A stretch of 64,000 nucleotides of DNA from Ancylobacter oerskovii (lineage in GTDB: Bacteria > Pseudomonadota > Alphaproteobacteria > Rhizobiales > Xanthobacteraceae), in NCBI RefSeq assembly GCF_018390555.1, contig NZ_JAHBGB010000002.1, forward strand, positions 62,001 through 126,000, in the 5' to 3' direction. A program made the translations under genes and the position numbers. Within the stretch, counting starts at the first letter, position 1. Each line of letters opens with the position of its first letter. Positions 8,877 to 16,361 of this stretch are shown here, in pieces. The notes below the pieces were generated by a model, which had not been told where the DNA came from, did no database searches, and saw only the letters and a program-made list of their open reading frames with translations.

Positions 8877-9584
8877 ATGGTGCGCGCCATGCTCGATCTT
8901 TCCCTCCTCGGCCGCCTCCAGTTCCAGCACACCGCCCCGACCAGGCCGCCGCTGCCGCCCGGCCGGCACGATCTCGGCCTGTTCGAGACGCGCGACTATG
9001 TGCTGATCGTCCCCGAGGGCATCGACCCCATGCGGCCGACGCCGCTCATGTCGCTGTTCCATGGCGGCGGCGGCAGCGCCGAGAAGATCCTGCCGATCAT
9101 GCGGCACCATGCCGAGGCGCGCGGCTTCCTGCTCCTGGTGCCGCAATCGCTGTTCCCCACCTGGGACATCGTCATCGCCGGCAACGGGCCGGACCGCGAG
9201 CGGCTGGACATCGGCCTCGCGGAGGTGGCGTCGCGCTTCACGCTTGACCCGGCGCATTTCGCCTTTGCCGGCCATTCCGACGGCGGCAGCTACTCGCTCT
9301 CCACCGGCCTGTCGAACGGGCAGATCGTCACCCACATCCTCGGCATGTCCGCCGGGTTCATGACGGTGCTGGCGCAGGAGGGCGAGCCGAAGGTGTTCAT
9401 CGCCCACGGCCAGAACGACACCCAGACCCCGATCCGCACCGCCGGCCGCTCGCATGCCGCCAAGCTGCGCGCGGCGGGCTACGATCTCACCTATGTCGAG
9501 CATGACGGCCCGCACGCCTCGCAGCCCCCCATGGTGCAGCTCGGCGTCGACTGGTTCCTCGCCGACCTAGCCGGGCCGGCCTGA
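8877..9584 (+). CDS. Alpha/beta hydrolase, phospholipase/carboxylesterase type
   Basis: 235 residues starting at ATG 8877, or four codons later at 8889; neither has a clear ribosome-binding site. The oxyanion block SLFHGGGGSAEK, nucleophile elbow AGHSDGGSYS, acid FIAHGQNDTQTP and histidine VEHDGPHA form a complete Ser-Asp-His triad in the usual order. No signal peptide is seen, so it is probably cytosolic. The family cleaves carboxylic esters of varied acyl chains. The hairpin at 9593 ends the transcript. Confidence 0.82.
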   Translation: MVRAMLDLSLLGRLQFQHTAPTRPPLPPGRHDLGLFETRDYVLIVPEGIDPMRPTPLMSLFHGGGGSAEKILPIMRHHAEARGFLLLVPQSLFPTWDIVIAGNGPDRERLDIGLAEVASRFTLDPAHFAFAGHSDGGSYSLSTGLSNGQIVTHILGMSAGFMTVLAQEGEPKVFIAHGQNDTQTPIRTAGRSHAAKLRAAGYDLTYVEHDGPHASQPPMVQLGVDWFLADLAGPA

Positions 9585-9592
9585 ACGAAAAA

Positions 9593-9618
9593 CGCGCCCG
9601 CTCTACTGAGCGGGCGCG
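9593..9618 (-). terminator. Rho-independent terminator (strong on the minus strand)
   Basis: An 11-bp perfect stem, CGCGCCCGCTC with GAGCGGGCGCG, and loop TACT. On the minus strand the stem is followed by a T-run (complement of the A-run at 9588-9592), so it mainly serves the formate dehydrogenase transcript and may also stop the convergent hydrolase transcript. Confidence 0.75.
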
Positions 9619-9732
9619 CAAGTTCTCCGAGTACGCACGGTCGCGTGGGAAAGGGCCGCCGAGGCGCGGCCCCTCGGGAGCGGCATGCGGCCGTCACGCA
9701 GACGACGCCCGCATGCCGGGGACGAGAAGGCG

Positions 9733-10938
9733 TCAGCTCGCCTTCTTGAACTTCTCGGCCTCTTCCGAGCCGCCGGTCGCATTGCCCTTGGAATAGGAAT
9801 GCGCGCCGACGCCGGCGAGGTTGCCGCCCTGCACGATGAGATATTCGTCGCGGATCGGACGCCCCTCGAAGAAGCACTCCAGGATCTCGCGGGTGCCCGC
9901 CGCATAGCGGGTCTGGGCGGAGAGCGAGGTGCCGGAGATATGCGGCGTCATGCCGTTCCACTTCATGGTGCGCCAGGGGTGGTCCTGCGGCGCCGGCTGC
10001 GGGAACCACACGTCGCCCGCATAGCCGGCGAGCTGGCCGCTCTCCAGCGCCCGGGCCACGGCGTCGCGGTCGGCGAGCTTGCCGCGGGCGGTGTTGACGA
10101 TATAGGCGCCGCGCTTGAACAGCTTCAGCGTCTCGTCATTGATCATGTGCTCGGTTTCGGGGTGCAGCGGGCAGTTCAGCGTCACCACGTCGCAATGCGG
10201 GTACATCTCCTCGCGGGAGGCGTGCCAGGTAAGGTTCAGTTCCTTCTCCACCGCTTCCGGCAGGCGGTGGCGGTCGGTGTAGTGCAGCTTCACGTCGAAG
10301 GGCGCGAGGCGGCGCAGCACCGCGAGGCCGATGCGGCCGGCGGCGACCGTGCCGACGCTCATCGCCTCGAGATCGTAGGAGTGCGCCACGCAGTCGGCGA
10401 TGTTCCAGCCGCCCTTGCGCGCCCAGTCATGCGAGGGAAGATAGTTGCGCACCAGGCCGAGGATCATCATCACCACATGCTCGGCGACGCTGATCGAGTT
10501 GCAGTAGGTGACCTCGGCCACGGTGATGTTGCGGTCGATGGCGGCCTGCAGGTCGACATGGTCCGAACCGATGCCGGCGGTGAGCGCCAGCTTCAGGTTC
10601 TTCGCCTTGGCGATGCGCTCCGGCGTCAGATAGGCCGGCCAGAAGGGTTGGGAGATCACCACGTCGGCGTCGACGAGTTCCTTCTCGAACACCGAGTTGG
10701 GGCCGTCCTTGTCGGAGGTCACGACCAAGGTGTGGCCGTTGGCTTCGAGATATTTGCGCAGGCCGAGCTCGCCGGAGACCGAGCCGAGCATGGTGCCGGG
10801 CACGAAGTCGATCGCCTTGGGCGTCGGCAGGGTCTGGCCGCCCGGATAATGGTCGATCTTCGGCAGGTCGTCGCGCGCATAGGTCTTGGGGTAGCCGTCG
10901 ATCGGATCGTCGTACAGCACGCACAGAACCTTGGCCAT
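9733..10938 (-). CDS. fdh: NAD-dependent formate dehydrogenase
   Basis: 401 residues, the usual length of the bacterial methylotroph enzyme (Pseudomonas sp. 101, Ancylobacter and Starkeya type). It oxidises formate to CO2 with reduction of NAD in the cytoplasm and has no metal or cofactor group. Visible catalytic elements are CNSISVAEH (formate-binding Asn), the Rossmann glycines in VAAGRIGLAVLRRL with the NAD-selective aspartate in YTDRHRLP, NTARGKLADRD (catalytic Arg) and MTPHISGTS (catalytic His). The start at 10938 has GGAGGAGATACCGAC in front. A LysR gene lies directly upstream in the same direction. In this bacterial group the enzyme supplies NADH during growth on C1 compounds or oxalate. 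Confidence 0.96.
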   Translation of the reverse strand: MAKVLCVLYDDPIDGYPKTYARDDLPKIDHYPGGQTLPTPKAIDFVPGTMLGSVSGELGLRKYLEANGHTLVVTSDKDGPNSVFEKELVDADVVISQPFWPAYLTPERIAKAKNLKLALTAGIGSDHVDLQAAIDRNITVAEVTYCNSISVAEHVVMMILGLVRNYLPSHDWARKGGWNIADCVAHSYDLEAMSVGTVAAGRIGLAVLRRLAPFDVKLHYTDRHRLPEAVEKELNLTWHASREEMYPHCDVVTLNCPLHPETEHMINDETLKLFKRGAYIVNTARGKLADRDAVARALESGQLAGYAGDVWFPQPAPQDHPWRTMKWNGMTPHISGTSLSAQTRYAAGTREILECFFEGRPIRDEYLIVQGGNLAGVGAHSYSKGNATGGSEEAEKFKKAS

Positions 10939-11200
10939 GTCGGTATCTCCTCCTTGTGGTCCCCGCGGACCGTATGGGTGAGCGGAGGCGTTCCCGCCGC
11001 ATGCGCAGCCGGCCGAGACGTATCGGTGCCTGTTTCCTGATCCGAACCGCCCGCCCTGTTCCGGTGTCATCGTCCGGTGGGCGGAGCCTTCGGGTTTCCT
11101 CCGCGCCGGCGCCGGGCGGGAATTCGCTGTCCCGCTTCGTCGTCGGCAGGGTCAGATTGCGCGCCGTGCCCCGGCGCTTCAAATCGAAAGGGGTGAACAA

Positions 11201-11221
11201 TTGATAGATCACACAAATCAA
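11201..11221 (-). promoter_or_regulatory. LysR-type box (T-N11-A) between the LysR gene and formate dehydrogenase
   Basis: TTGAT and ATCAA are exact inverted halves separated by 11 bases, the classical LysR binding pattern. The site lies about 265 bp before the fdh start and 25 bp after the LysR stop. The gene-free stretch 10939-11245 holds, besides this site, only the fdh ribosome-binding site and a short GGTCC/GGACC inverted repeat near 10960. Confidence 0.4.
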
Positions 11222-11245
11222 TGTCCACCGGTTACACGAAATTTT

Positions 11246-12142
11246 CTAATCAAAACTCCCCATCGTGCCGGCACGGGCGGCCCGCAGCAGCGCGGCCGCC
11301 ACCGGCGGCAAGGGATCGCGATCCGAGACCACCAGGCCGACCGGCTGCACATGCTCGGGCTCGACCAGCGGCACCGCCACCAGGTCGCTCCCTTCGCCGA
11401 GGCCGGTGAAGCTTGCCGACGGCACGATGCTGCCCCATGGCCCGCGCCGGACGAAGGCCCAGATGCCCATGAAGGAATTGGTCTCGATCTCCGGCTGCGA
11501 GGCGATGCCGAGGCCGGCCAGCACCTGGTCGATGATGCGCCGGTTCTGCATGTCGGGGGTAAGCAGGCACAGCGGCTCCGCCGCCGCCTGCGCCCAGCCG
11601 ATCGAGCGGCGACGCGCGATCTTTTCCGCCGCCCGCGTCACGAAGACGTAGCGCTCGGTATAGAGGTCGAGACGGCGCACACGGCTCAGCGGCTCGTTCT
11701 CCAGATAGGTGATCCCCGCATCGAGCTCGAGTTCGTCGAGGCCGCGCTGGATCAGCGCCGAGCTCAGGGAGAACATCTGCACCTTCACCCCCGGATGCCG
11801 GGTGCGGAAGGGCGCCAGCAGTGCCGGCGCCGCCGCCGTCACGGAAGGAATGGCGCCGACCCGCAGCGTGCCGGAGATCCGGCCGACCGCATCCGCCTTC
11901 TCCTGCCGCAGGCTGTCATAGTCGGCGACGATCTGCCTGGCCCAGCCGAGCACGCGCTCGCCCTGCTCGGTGAAGCCGATGAAGCGATGCCCCCGCACTA
12001 CCAGCGGCAGGCCGAGTTCCTCCTCGAGCTTGCGAAGGCCGGCGGAAAGCGTCGGCTGCGACACGTTGCAGGCGTCGGCGGCGCGGGCGAAATGCTTCTC
12101 GCGCGCCAGCGCCACCAGATAGTTCATCTGCCGGACGAACAT
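11246..12142 (-). CDS. LysR-family regulator, probably of formate dehydrogenase
   Basis: 298 residues with an N-terminal winged helix-turn-helix (residues about 3-62: FVRQMNYLVALAREKHFARAADACNVSQPTLSAGLRKLE) and a periplasmic-binding-protein-like effector domain. It sits immediately upstream of fdh in the same orientation with a LysR box between them, so control of formate oxidation is the natural inference. The effector cannot be read from sequence. Its own promoter region (12143-12251) contains palindromes that may be autoregulatory sites. Confidence 0.85.
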   Translation of the reverse strand: MFVRQMNYLVALAREKHFARAADACNVSQPTLSAGLRKLEEELGLPLVVRGHRFIGFTEQGERVLGWARQIVADYDSLRQEKADAVGRISGTLRVGAIPSVTAAAPALLAPFRTRHPGVKVQMFSLSSALIQRGLDELELDAGITYLENEPLSRVRRLDLYTERYVFVTRAAEKIARRRSIGWAQAAAEPLCLLTPDMQNRRIIDQVLAGLGIASQPEIETNSFMGIWAFVRRGPWGSIVPSASFTGLGEGSDLVAVPLVEPEHVQPVGLVVSDRDPLPPVAAALLRAARAGTMGSFD

Positions 12143-12177
12143 GGCGGCGTCTCCTCTGGCTCCCCGACAGGCGGCCT

Positions 12178-12208
12178 CTATCGATAGAAAAACGCTCTCG
12201 ATTCGAGA
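12178..12208 (-). promoter_or_regulatory. Two palindromes upstream of the LysR gene
   Basis: CTATCGATAG at 12178-12187 and TCTCGA-T-TCGAGA at 12196-12208 are perfect dyads, 36-66 bp before the LysR start, in the position expected of an autoregulatory operator. The function is inferred from position and symmetry only. Confidence 0.35.
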
Positions 12209-12251
12209 AGATCAATAACGTTCTCTCGATCGTCCCATTTCTCGATCCGGC

Positions 12252-13145
12252 TCAACCATCGGCGCCCGAGGCCTTCGCATAGGCACGGATGCGGCGAGCG
12301 AAGGCCTTGGGCCGCTCCGCGAACAGGCGGGCATGCAGGCGCAGGGCCCTGGCCGCGAGCCTTGCCTGTCGGGCCCGCGCCGCCGCCGCCACCTCGGCGC
12401 GCCAGCCCGTCCCGGCCGACCCCTCGGCGGCCACCGCGGCGACGAGCATGGCAAGGTCATGATGATGGCCGAGCCTGTCGCGCAGCTTCTGCAGCTGCTT
12501 CACCCATGGCTTGCCGAGCGCCGGCCAGCAGGGCGTGAGCAGCTCCATCTGGTAGCGATGGGCGATCACCGCCTTGCGCAGCTCGTGCATGTCCGCGTCA
12601 TCGCCGGAAACGACGGAACGCCCGCGCCGGCGCGCCCGCGTATAATCGGCGGCCAGCGCCGCAACCGGCATGTCGCGCCCCGCACTCTCGGCGAGCCGCG
12701 TCGCGACGCGGGTGCATCGCGCCACCAGGCCCCGCAGCTCGGCGACCGGTGCCGGCCTCTCCTCCGGCGCCGGGCCGCCCGTCAGGGCCGCGCGGGCGGA
12801 GCGGCAGGCTCGCAGGCTCAGCCGTCCCTTCGCGGCCAGCCTGTCCAGCGTCTCGCGCCGCACCACCTCGTCGCGCGGGCCGGAGAGGGTGCGGGCCGCG
12901 GCACCGATCTCCGCGCGCAGATGGCGCGCCTCCCGGCGATGGGCGCCGCGAACCAGGCGCAACAGCCCTCGCAACTGCTTGAAGGCCTTGCGCACATCGT
13001 GGACGGCTTCCGCCCTGTCGTCCCGCTCGAATGCCGCGTCCGCCGCCTCTGCCGCGGCCTGCAAGGCAGCCGCAAGTGCGTTGCGCGCCACGACGCGTGA
13101 AAGGGTGCCCGAGGGACGCACATCTTTGTCGAAATGGGCGGACAT
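12252..13145 (-). CDS. CHAD-domain protein
   Basis: 297 residues, rich in Ala, Arg and His, starting at 13145 after GGAG. Two alpha-helical CHAD repeats are apparent. The first has the signature VHDVRKAFKQLRGLLRLVRGA and the second has MHELRKAVIAHRYQMELL with RDRLGHHHDLAMLV. CHAD domains carry conserved histidines and basic residues and bind polyphosphate; the protein is predicted to act at polyphosphate granules in the cytoplasm. No CYTH domain or polyphosphate kinase is adjacent, so its partner is unknown. Confidence 0.88.
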   Translation of the reverse strand: MSAHFDKDVRPSGTLSRVVARNALAAALQAAAEAADAAFERDDRAEAVHDVRKAFKQLRGLLRLVRGAHRREARHLRAEIGAAARTLSGPRDEVVRRETLDRLAAKGRLSLRACRSARAALTGGPAPEERPAPVAELRGLVARCTRVATRLAESAGRDMPVAALAADYTRARRRGRSVVSGDDADMHELRKAVIAHRYQMELLTPCWPALGKPWVKQLQKLRDRLGHHHDLAMLVAAVAAEGSAGTGWRAEVAAAARARQARLAARALRLHARLFAERPKAFARRIRAYAKASGADG

Positions 13146-13298
13146 GGAATTTCTCCATTTCCTTCAACCCATTATGTGAGAAATCCACTGGAAAGGCGAC
13201 AGTTGGACGACAAAAATTCGCCCCTCCCCCTTTCAATTGCGGATCGGGATTGCTAGATACCCGCCGTCGCCGACGGCATCTGCCGCACCGGCCTCTGA

Positions 13299-13375
<77 letters not shown>

Positions 13376-13387
13376 CTGATACCGACA

Positions 13388-13420
13388 AACCCGCAGCCTC
13401 GGCTGCGGGTTTTGTTTTTT
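13388..13420 (+). terminator. Rho-independent terminator after tRNA-fMet
   Basis: ACCCGCAGC and GCTGCGGGT pair around a CTCG loop and are followed by TTTTGTTTTTT. A strong terminator for the tRNA transcript; if the island model is right, it is an island-borne replacement for the tRNA's original terminator. Confidence 0.88.
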
Positions 13421-13624
13421 GCCGCTCTTTCCGATAGCTTGGCGCTCTGTCCATTCGAGGATCGTCCGCAGTTCGCCGTACAGCGTCGCGAACATCTCGC
13501 CTCGTTCATTGCCAGGCGTCAGCACGATCCGCTCGATCAGCATCCGCAAAGCTTCCGCGGCCCGAGGTCTTTCTTCCGGCCTGTTCAGCGCATGGGTCAA
13601 CGTCGCGACCTTGCTCGCATAAAT
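13421..13624 (-). pseudogene. C-terminal remnant of a serine-recombinase-family protein
   Basis: On the minus strand the frame directly beside the first CRISPR repeat reads LTHALNRPEERPRAAEALRM, then LIERIVLTPGNERGEMFATL, then YGELRTILEW. This pattern is typical of the helical C-terminal end of alphaproteobacterial site-specific recombinases of the resolvase/invertase type. The catalytic and zinc-ribbon parts are missing; the frame runs straight into the CRISPR repeat at 13625. It is a decayed mobility gene between tRNA-fMet and the array. The frame stays open through the tRNA antisense strand, which is not real coding sequence. Confidence 0.6.
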
Positions 13625-14979
13625 GTTGCCGCTGGACCGCGATCTCTGAAGCGCTAATCTTTTGACCAGTCTGGCCAGAGCCACGCTGCAGTTGCCGCTG
13701 GACCGCGATCTCTGAAGCGCTAATCTCCGCCATGATGAGGCCATGTGGTGGGAGCCGTTGCCGCTGGACCGCGATCTCTGAAGCGCTAATCTCTTGGCGA
13801 CCTGCCACCTACGCCGCGCGCTGTTGCCGCTGGACCGCGATCTCTGAAGCGCTAATCTGCGTCGCGTGCAGGTGAAGTCGCTCTTCCAGTTGCCGCTGGA
13901 CCGCGATCTCTGAAGCGCTAATCTTCTCGGCAGACGGTCGAGAACTATGAGCGCGTTGCCGCTGGACCGCGATCTCTGAAGCGCTAATCTCTTGAGGGAG
14001 GCGGCGTAGTTGTCGATGAAGTTGCCGCTGGACCGCGATCTCTGAAGCGCTAATCTGCGGGTGGACAGGTCGAGAAGAACATCGTAGTTGCCGCTGGACC
14101 GCGATCTCTGAAGCGCTAATCTGCGCCCATTTCTGGTGCAGCAGCCGATGCGGTTGCCGCTGGACCGCGATCTCTGAAGCGCTAATCTGACGAGGGAGAT
14201 CGTTACTTCCCCGATAAGGTTGCCGCTGGACCGCGATCTCTGAAGCGCTAATCTTTGCCGAAGGTGTTTGCCGTCGCCACCATGGTTGCCGCTGGACCGC
14301 GATCTCTGAAGCGCTAATCTGGAGCCACTCAGCAATGTTTTGCTTGATGTGTTGCCGCTGGACCGCGATCTCTGAAGCGCTAATCTGATGCGCGGCGGCG
14401 AGGCTTTCCGTTCGGAGTTGCCGCTGGACCGCGATCTCTGAAGCGCTAATCTCCTATCCCACCATCCCAGTTATCCCAGTTGTTGCCGCTGGACCGCGAT
14501 CTCTGAAGCGCTAATCTAAGCTCGCCGGCCATGAAGTGGGCCTGATGGTTGCCGCTGGACCGCGATCTCTGAAGCGCTAATCTCCATGAAGGCCGGCGTC
14601 AGTGGCGTCTACAGTTGCCGCTGGACCGCGATCTCTGAAGCGCTAATCTGTCGACCAAAACGGCCAGTGCGCTGGCTCCGTTGCCGCTGGACCGCGATCT
14701 CTGAAGCGCTAATCTTTGGGCGCGGGGGTGGCGCTGGCGGCGAGCGTTGCCGCTGGACCGCGATCTCTGAAGCGCTAATCTAATACGTCGTCCAGGGCGC
14801 CGATCAGCAGCGTTGCCGCTGGACCGCGATCTCTGAAGCGCTAATCTAATACGTCGTCCAGGGCGCCGATCAGCAGCGTTGCCGCTGGACCGCGATCTCT
14901 GAAGCGCTAATCTATATCCAGCATAGCATCCGGCGCCCCCGTCGTTGCCGCTGGACCGCGATCTCTGAAGCGCTAATCT
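13625..14979 (+). CRISPR. Type II-C CRISPR array, 21 repeats and 20 spacers
   Basis: The 36-bp repeat begins GTTGCCGCTGGACCGCG and ends GAAGCGCTAATCT. All 21 copies appear identical. Units are 66 bp (30-bp spacers), except spacer 13 (14453-14481), which is 29 bp. Spacers 18 and 19 (14782-14811 and 14848-14877) are identical. Orientation is inferred as rightward: the anti-repeat in the tracrRNA is complementary to this strand, and the 3' part TCTCT-GA-GCTA-TCT resembles other alphaproteobacterial II-C repeats. That makes crRNA transcription opposite to the cas genes, as in Neisseria. Neither flank is a conventional AT-rich leader: the left end abuts the recombinase remnant and the right end a strong hairpin. 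Confidence 0.98.
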
Positions 14980-14985
14980 AGATCA

Positions 14986-15020
14986 GCCCGGATCCCTTTG
15001 GAAACAAAGGCGATCCGGGC
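14986..15020. other. Long stem-loop between the array and cas2
   Basis: GCCCGGATC pairs with GATCCGGGC and inside that CCTTTG pairs with CAAAGG, giving 15 bp with one bulged C and a GAAA tetraloop. It starts 7 bp after the last repeat and ends 31 bp before the cas2 stop codon. It lacks a T-run, so it is either a two-sided barrier between convergent cas and crRNA transcripts or a structured processing signal. Confidence 0.7.
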
Positions 15021-15051
15021 GTTCGCGCCATCCTCGAAATGGCCATTCCGC

Positions 15052-15390
15052 TCAGAACAAGGCGAGCTGATCTGGATTTTTCCGCTGTCGTCTGCGCCTC
15101 TGGCCGGAGAATCGCACGATGTTCTCATATTGCCGATCCGTGAACGTCAGGATATGGACGTCGCCGCGTTCGGGCAAATTGGCCTCGATCCGGCGCATAT
15201 AGGCCTCGAACTGCTCCTTGCCATTGCAGAAGCGAGCATAGACCGAAAACTGGCTCTTCTCGAAACCTTCGTCGAGCAGGTACTGCCGAAACTTCGTCGC
15301 CGCGCGGTTCTCCTTTTTGCTGGTCACCGGCAGATCGAACATCACGAATATCCACATGAGTCTGTAGCCGCTGAGCTGGGTGATCGTCAT
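15052..15390 (-). CDS. cas2: CRISPR-associated endonuclease Cas2
   Basis: 112 residues, ferredoxin-like fold. The first beta strand MWIFVMFDLPV carries the conserved aspartate, followed by FRQYLLDEGFEKSQFSVYAR and the nucleotide-fold strand GDVHILTFTDRQY. Cas2 dimers bridge two Cas1 dimers in the spacer-integration complex. The start overlaps the cas1 stop by four bases (ATGA), so it is translationally coupled. Normal length and no defects seen. Confidence 0.97.
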   Translation of the reverse strand: MTITQLSGYRLMWIFVMFDLPVTSKKENRAATKFRQYLLDEGFEKSQFSVYARFCNGKEQFEAYMRRIEANLPERGDVHILTFTDRQYENIVRFSGQRRRRQRKNPDQLALF

Positions 15391-16358
15391 GCCAAGGGAT
15401 CGACCGCGGCAAGCGTCTCTTCTGTCTCGGCCGATCCGGAAACCAGCTGGTCAAGCCCCGCGATCTCTATCGGCGTCGGCGGCAGGGGAAGCTGGAGGGC
15501 GGCGGCATCGCCCGTTTCGAAAGCGCGAGCGAGCGACTGCGCCAGCCGCTGCGCCGCGACCGTCACGGTTGTGACGCCGTCACCTCCCGGGAGATCGATC
15601 GCAATCAGCCCGGCGAAAGCTCGCTTGGTCGTCGGCTCCACCTTATCGAACCCCTTCGCCGCGAGACGGACCGCCAGAGCGTCGACCAGCGGTCGAAACG
15701 GCTCGACGAGATCATCGGCCAGAGCGAAAGCATTGCCGCGATTAGCATGGTGAATGCCGATCGAAGGATGCAAACCGGCGGCAACCACGGAACGCGCTAC
15801 CAGCGAACGCAGGATGGTGTAGCCATAGTTCATCGGGCCGTTGATGTCGGCGGCATCGCGATCCCGCCGGAAATCCGGCCCCATTAACAACGGCCAGTAG
15901 CGCCGCGCCGCCTGGGACTCGATATTATCGGGATCACCGGAACGAACCTTGCGGATCAGCATGTCGAGCGCGGCGCGTTCCTTACCGTGGGCTTGCAGCA
16001 CCGCGGACTGCCAACGCAGCTTGGCGATCACCACTCGGCTCCAGAGCTGTTTGGTCAGCGGGCGTCCCGCGTCCCATTGCGCCCGCATCCGGGCATTCTG
16101 ACCGTGATGACCATCGAGCGGCAGGAAGACGCCGACCGGCGCATGGTTCGGGCCGCACAGAACCAGCGGCGCTGCGCGCTCGGCCAGGGCCACCGCAAGA
16201 TTTGTGCTCCAGGTCACGCCATGAGCGTGGACGATCACCGCGGCGACGTCGTCCAGCGGGACGCGCCCGACCTCCCGCCTCTCCTCGCTGACGACCAGGA
16301 AGCCGCGATGGGCGGAAAGGTGCCGGCCGTCGCTGGCGATATCGACGACCCGCTCCAT
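15387..16358 (-). CDS. cas1: CRISPR-associated integrase Cas1 (type II)
   Basis: 323 residues. Metal-binding residues expected for Cas1 are present: Glu147 in DNIESQAARRYWPLL, a histidine in GIHHANRGNAFALADD (203 or 204) and acidic residues at about 216-219 (DLVEPFRP). The N-terminal beta-sandwich dimer domain precedes them. With Cas2 it integrates new spacers. The start lies 3 bp after the cas9 stop, so cas9-cas1-cas2 form one operon, the minimal II-C gene set without csn2 or cas4. Confidence 0.97.
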   Translation of the reverse strand: MERVVDIASDGRHLSAHRGFLVVSEERREVGRVPLDDVAAVIVHAHGVTWSTNLAVALAERAAPLVLCGPNHAPVGVFLPLDGHHGQNARMRAQWDAGRPLTKQLWSRVVIAKLRWQSAVLQAHGKERAALDMLIRKVRSGDPDNIESQAARRYWPLLMGPDFRRDRDAADINGPMNYGYTILRSLVARSVVAAGLHPSIGIHHANRGNAFALADDLVEPFRPLVDALAVRLAAKGFDKVEPTTKRAFAGLIAIDLPGGDGVTTVTVAAQRLAQSLARAFETGDAAALQLPLPPTPIEIAGLDQLVSGSAETEETLAAVDPLA

Positions 16359-16361
16359 GAC

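Noticed and set aside
13625..14979. Promoter in each repeat (TAATCT end as a -10, TTGCCG as a -35)
   Set aside because: TAATCT matches only three of six -10 positions and the spacing to TTGCCG is 23 bp; possible by analogy with Neisseria but not supported by sequence alone.
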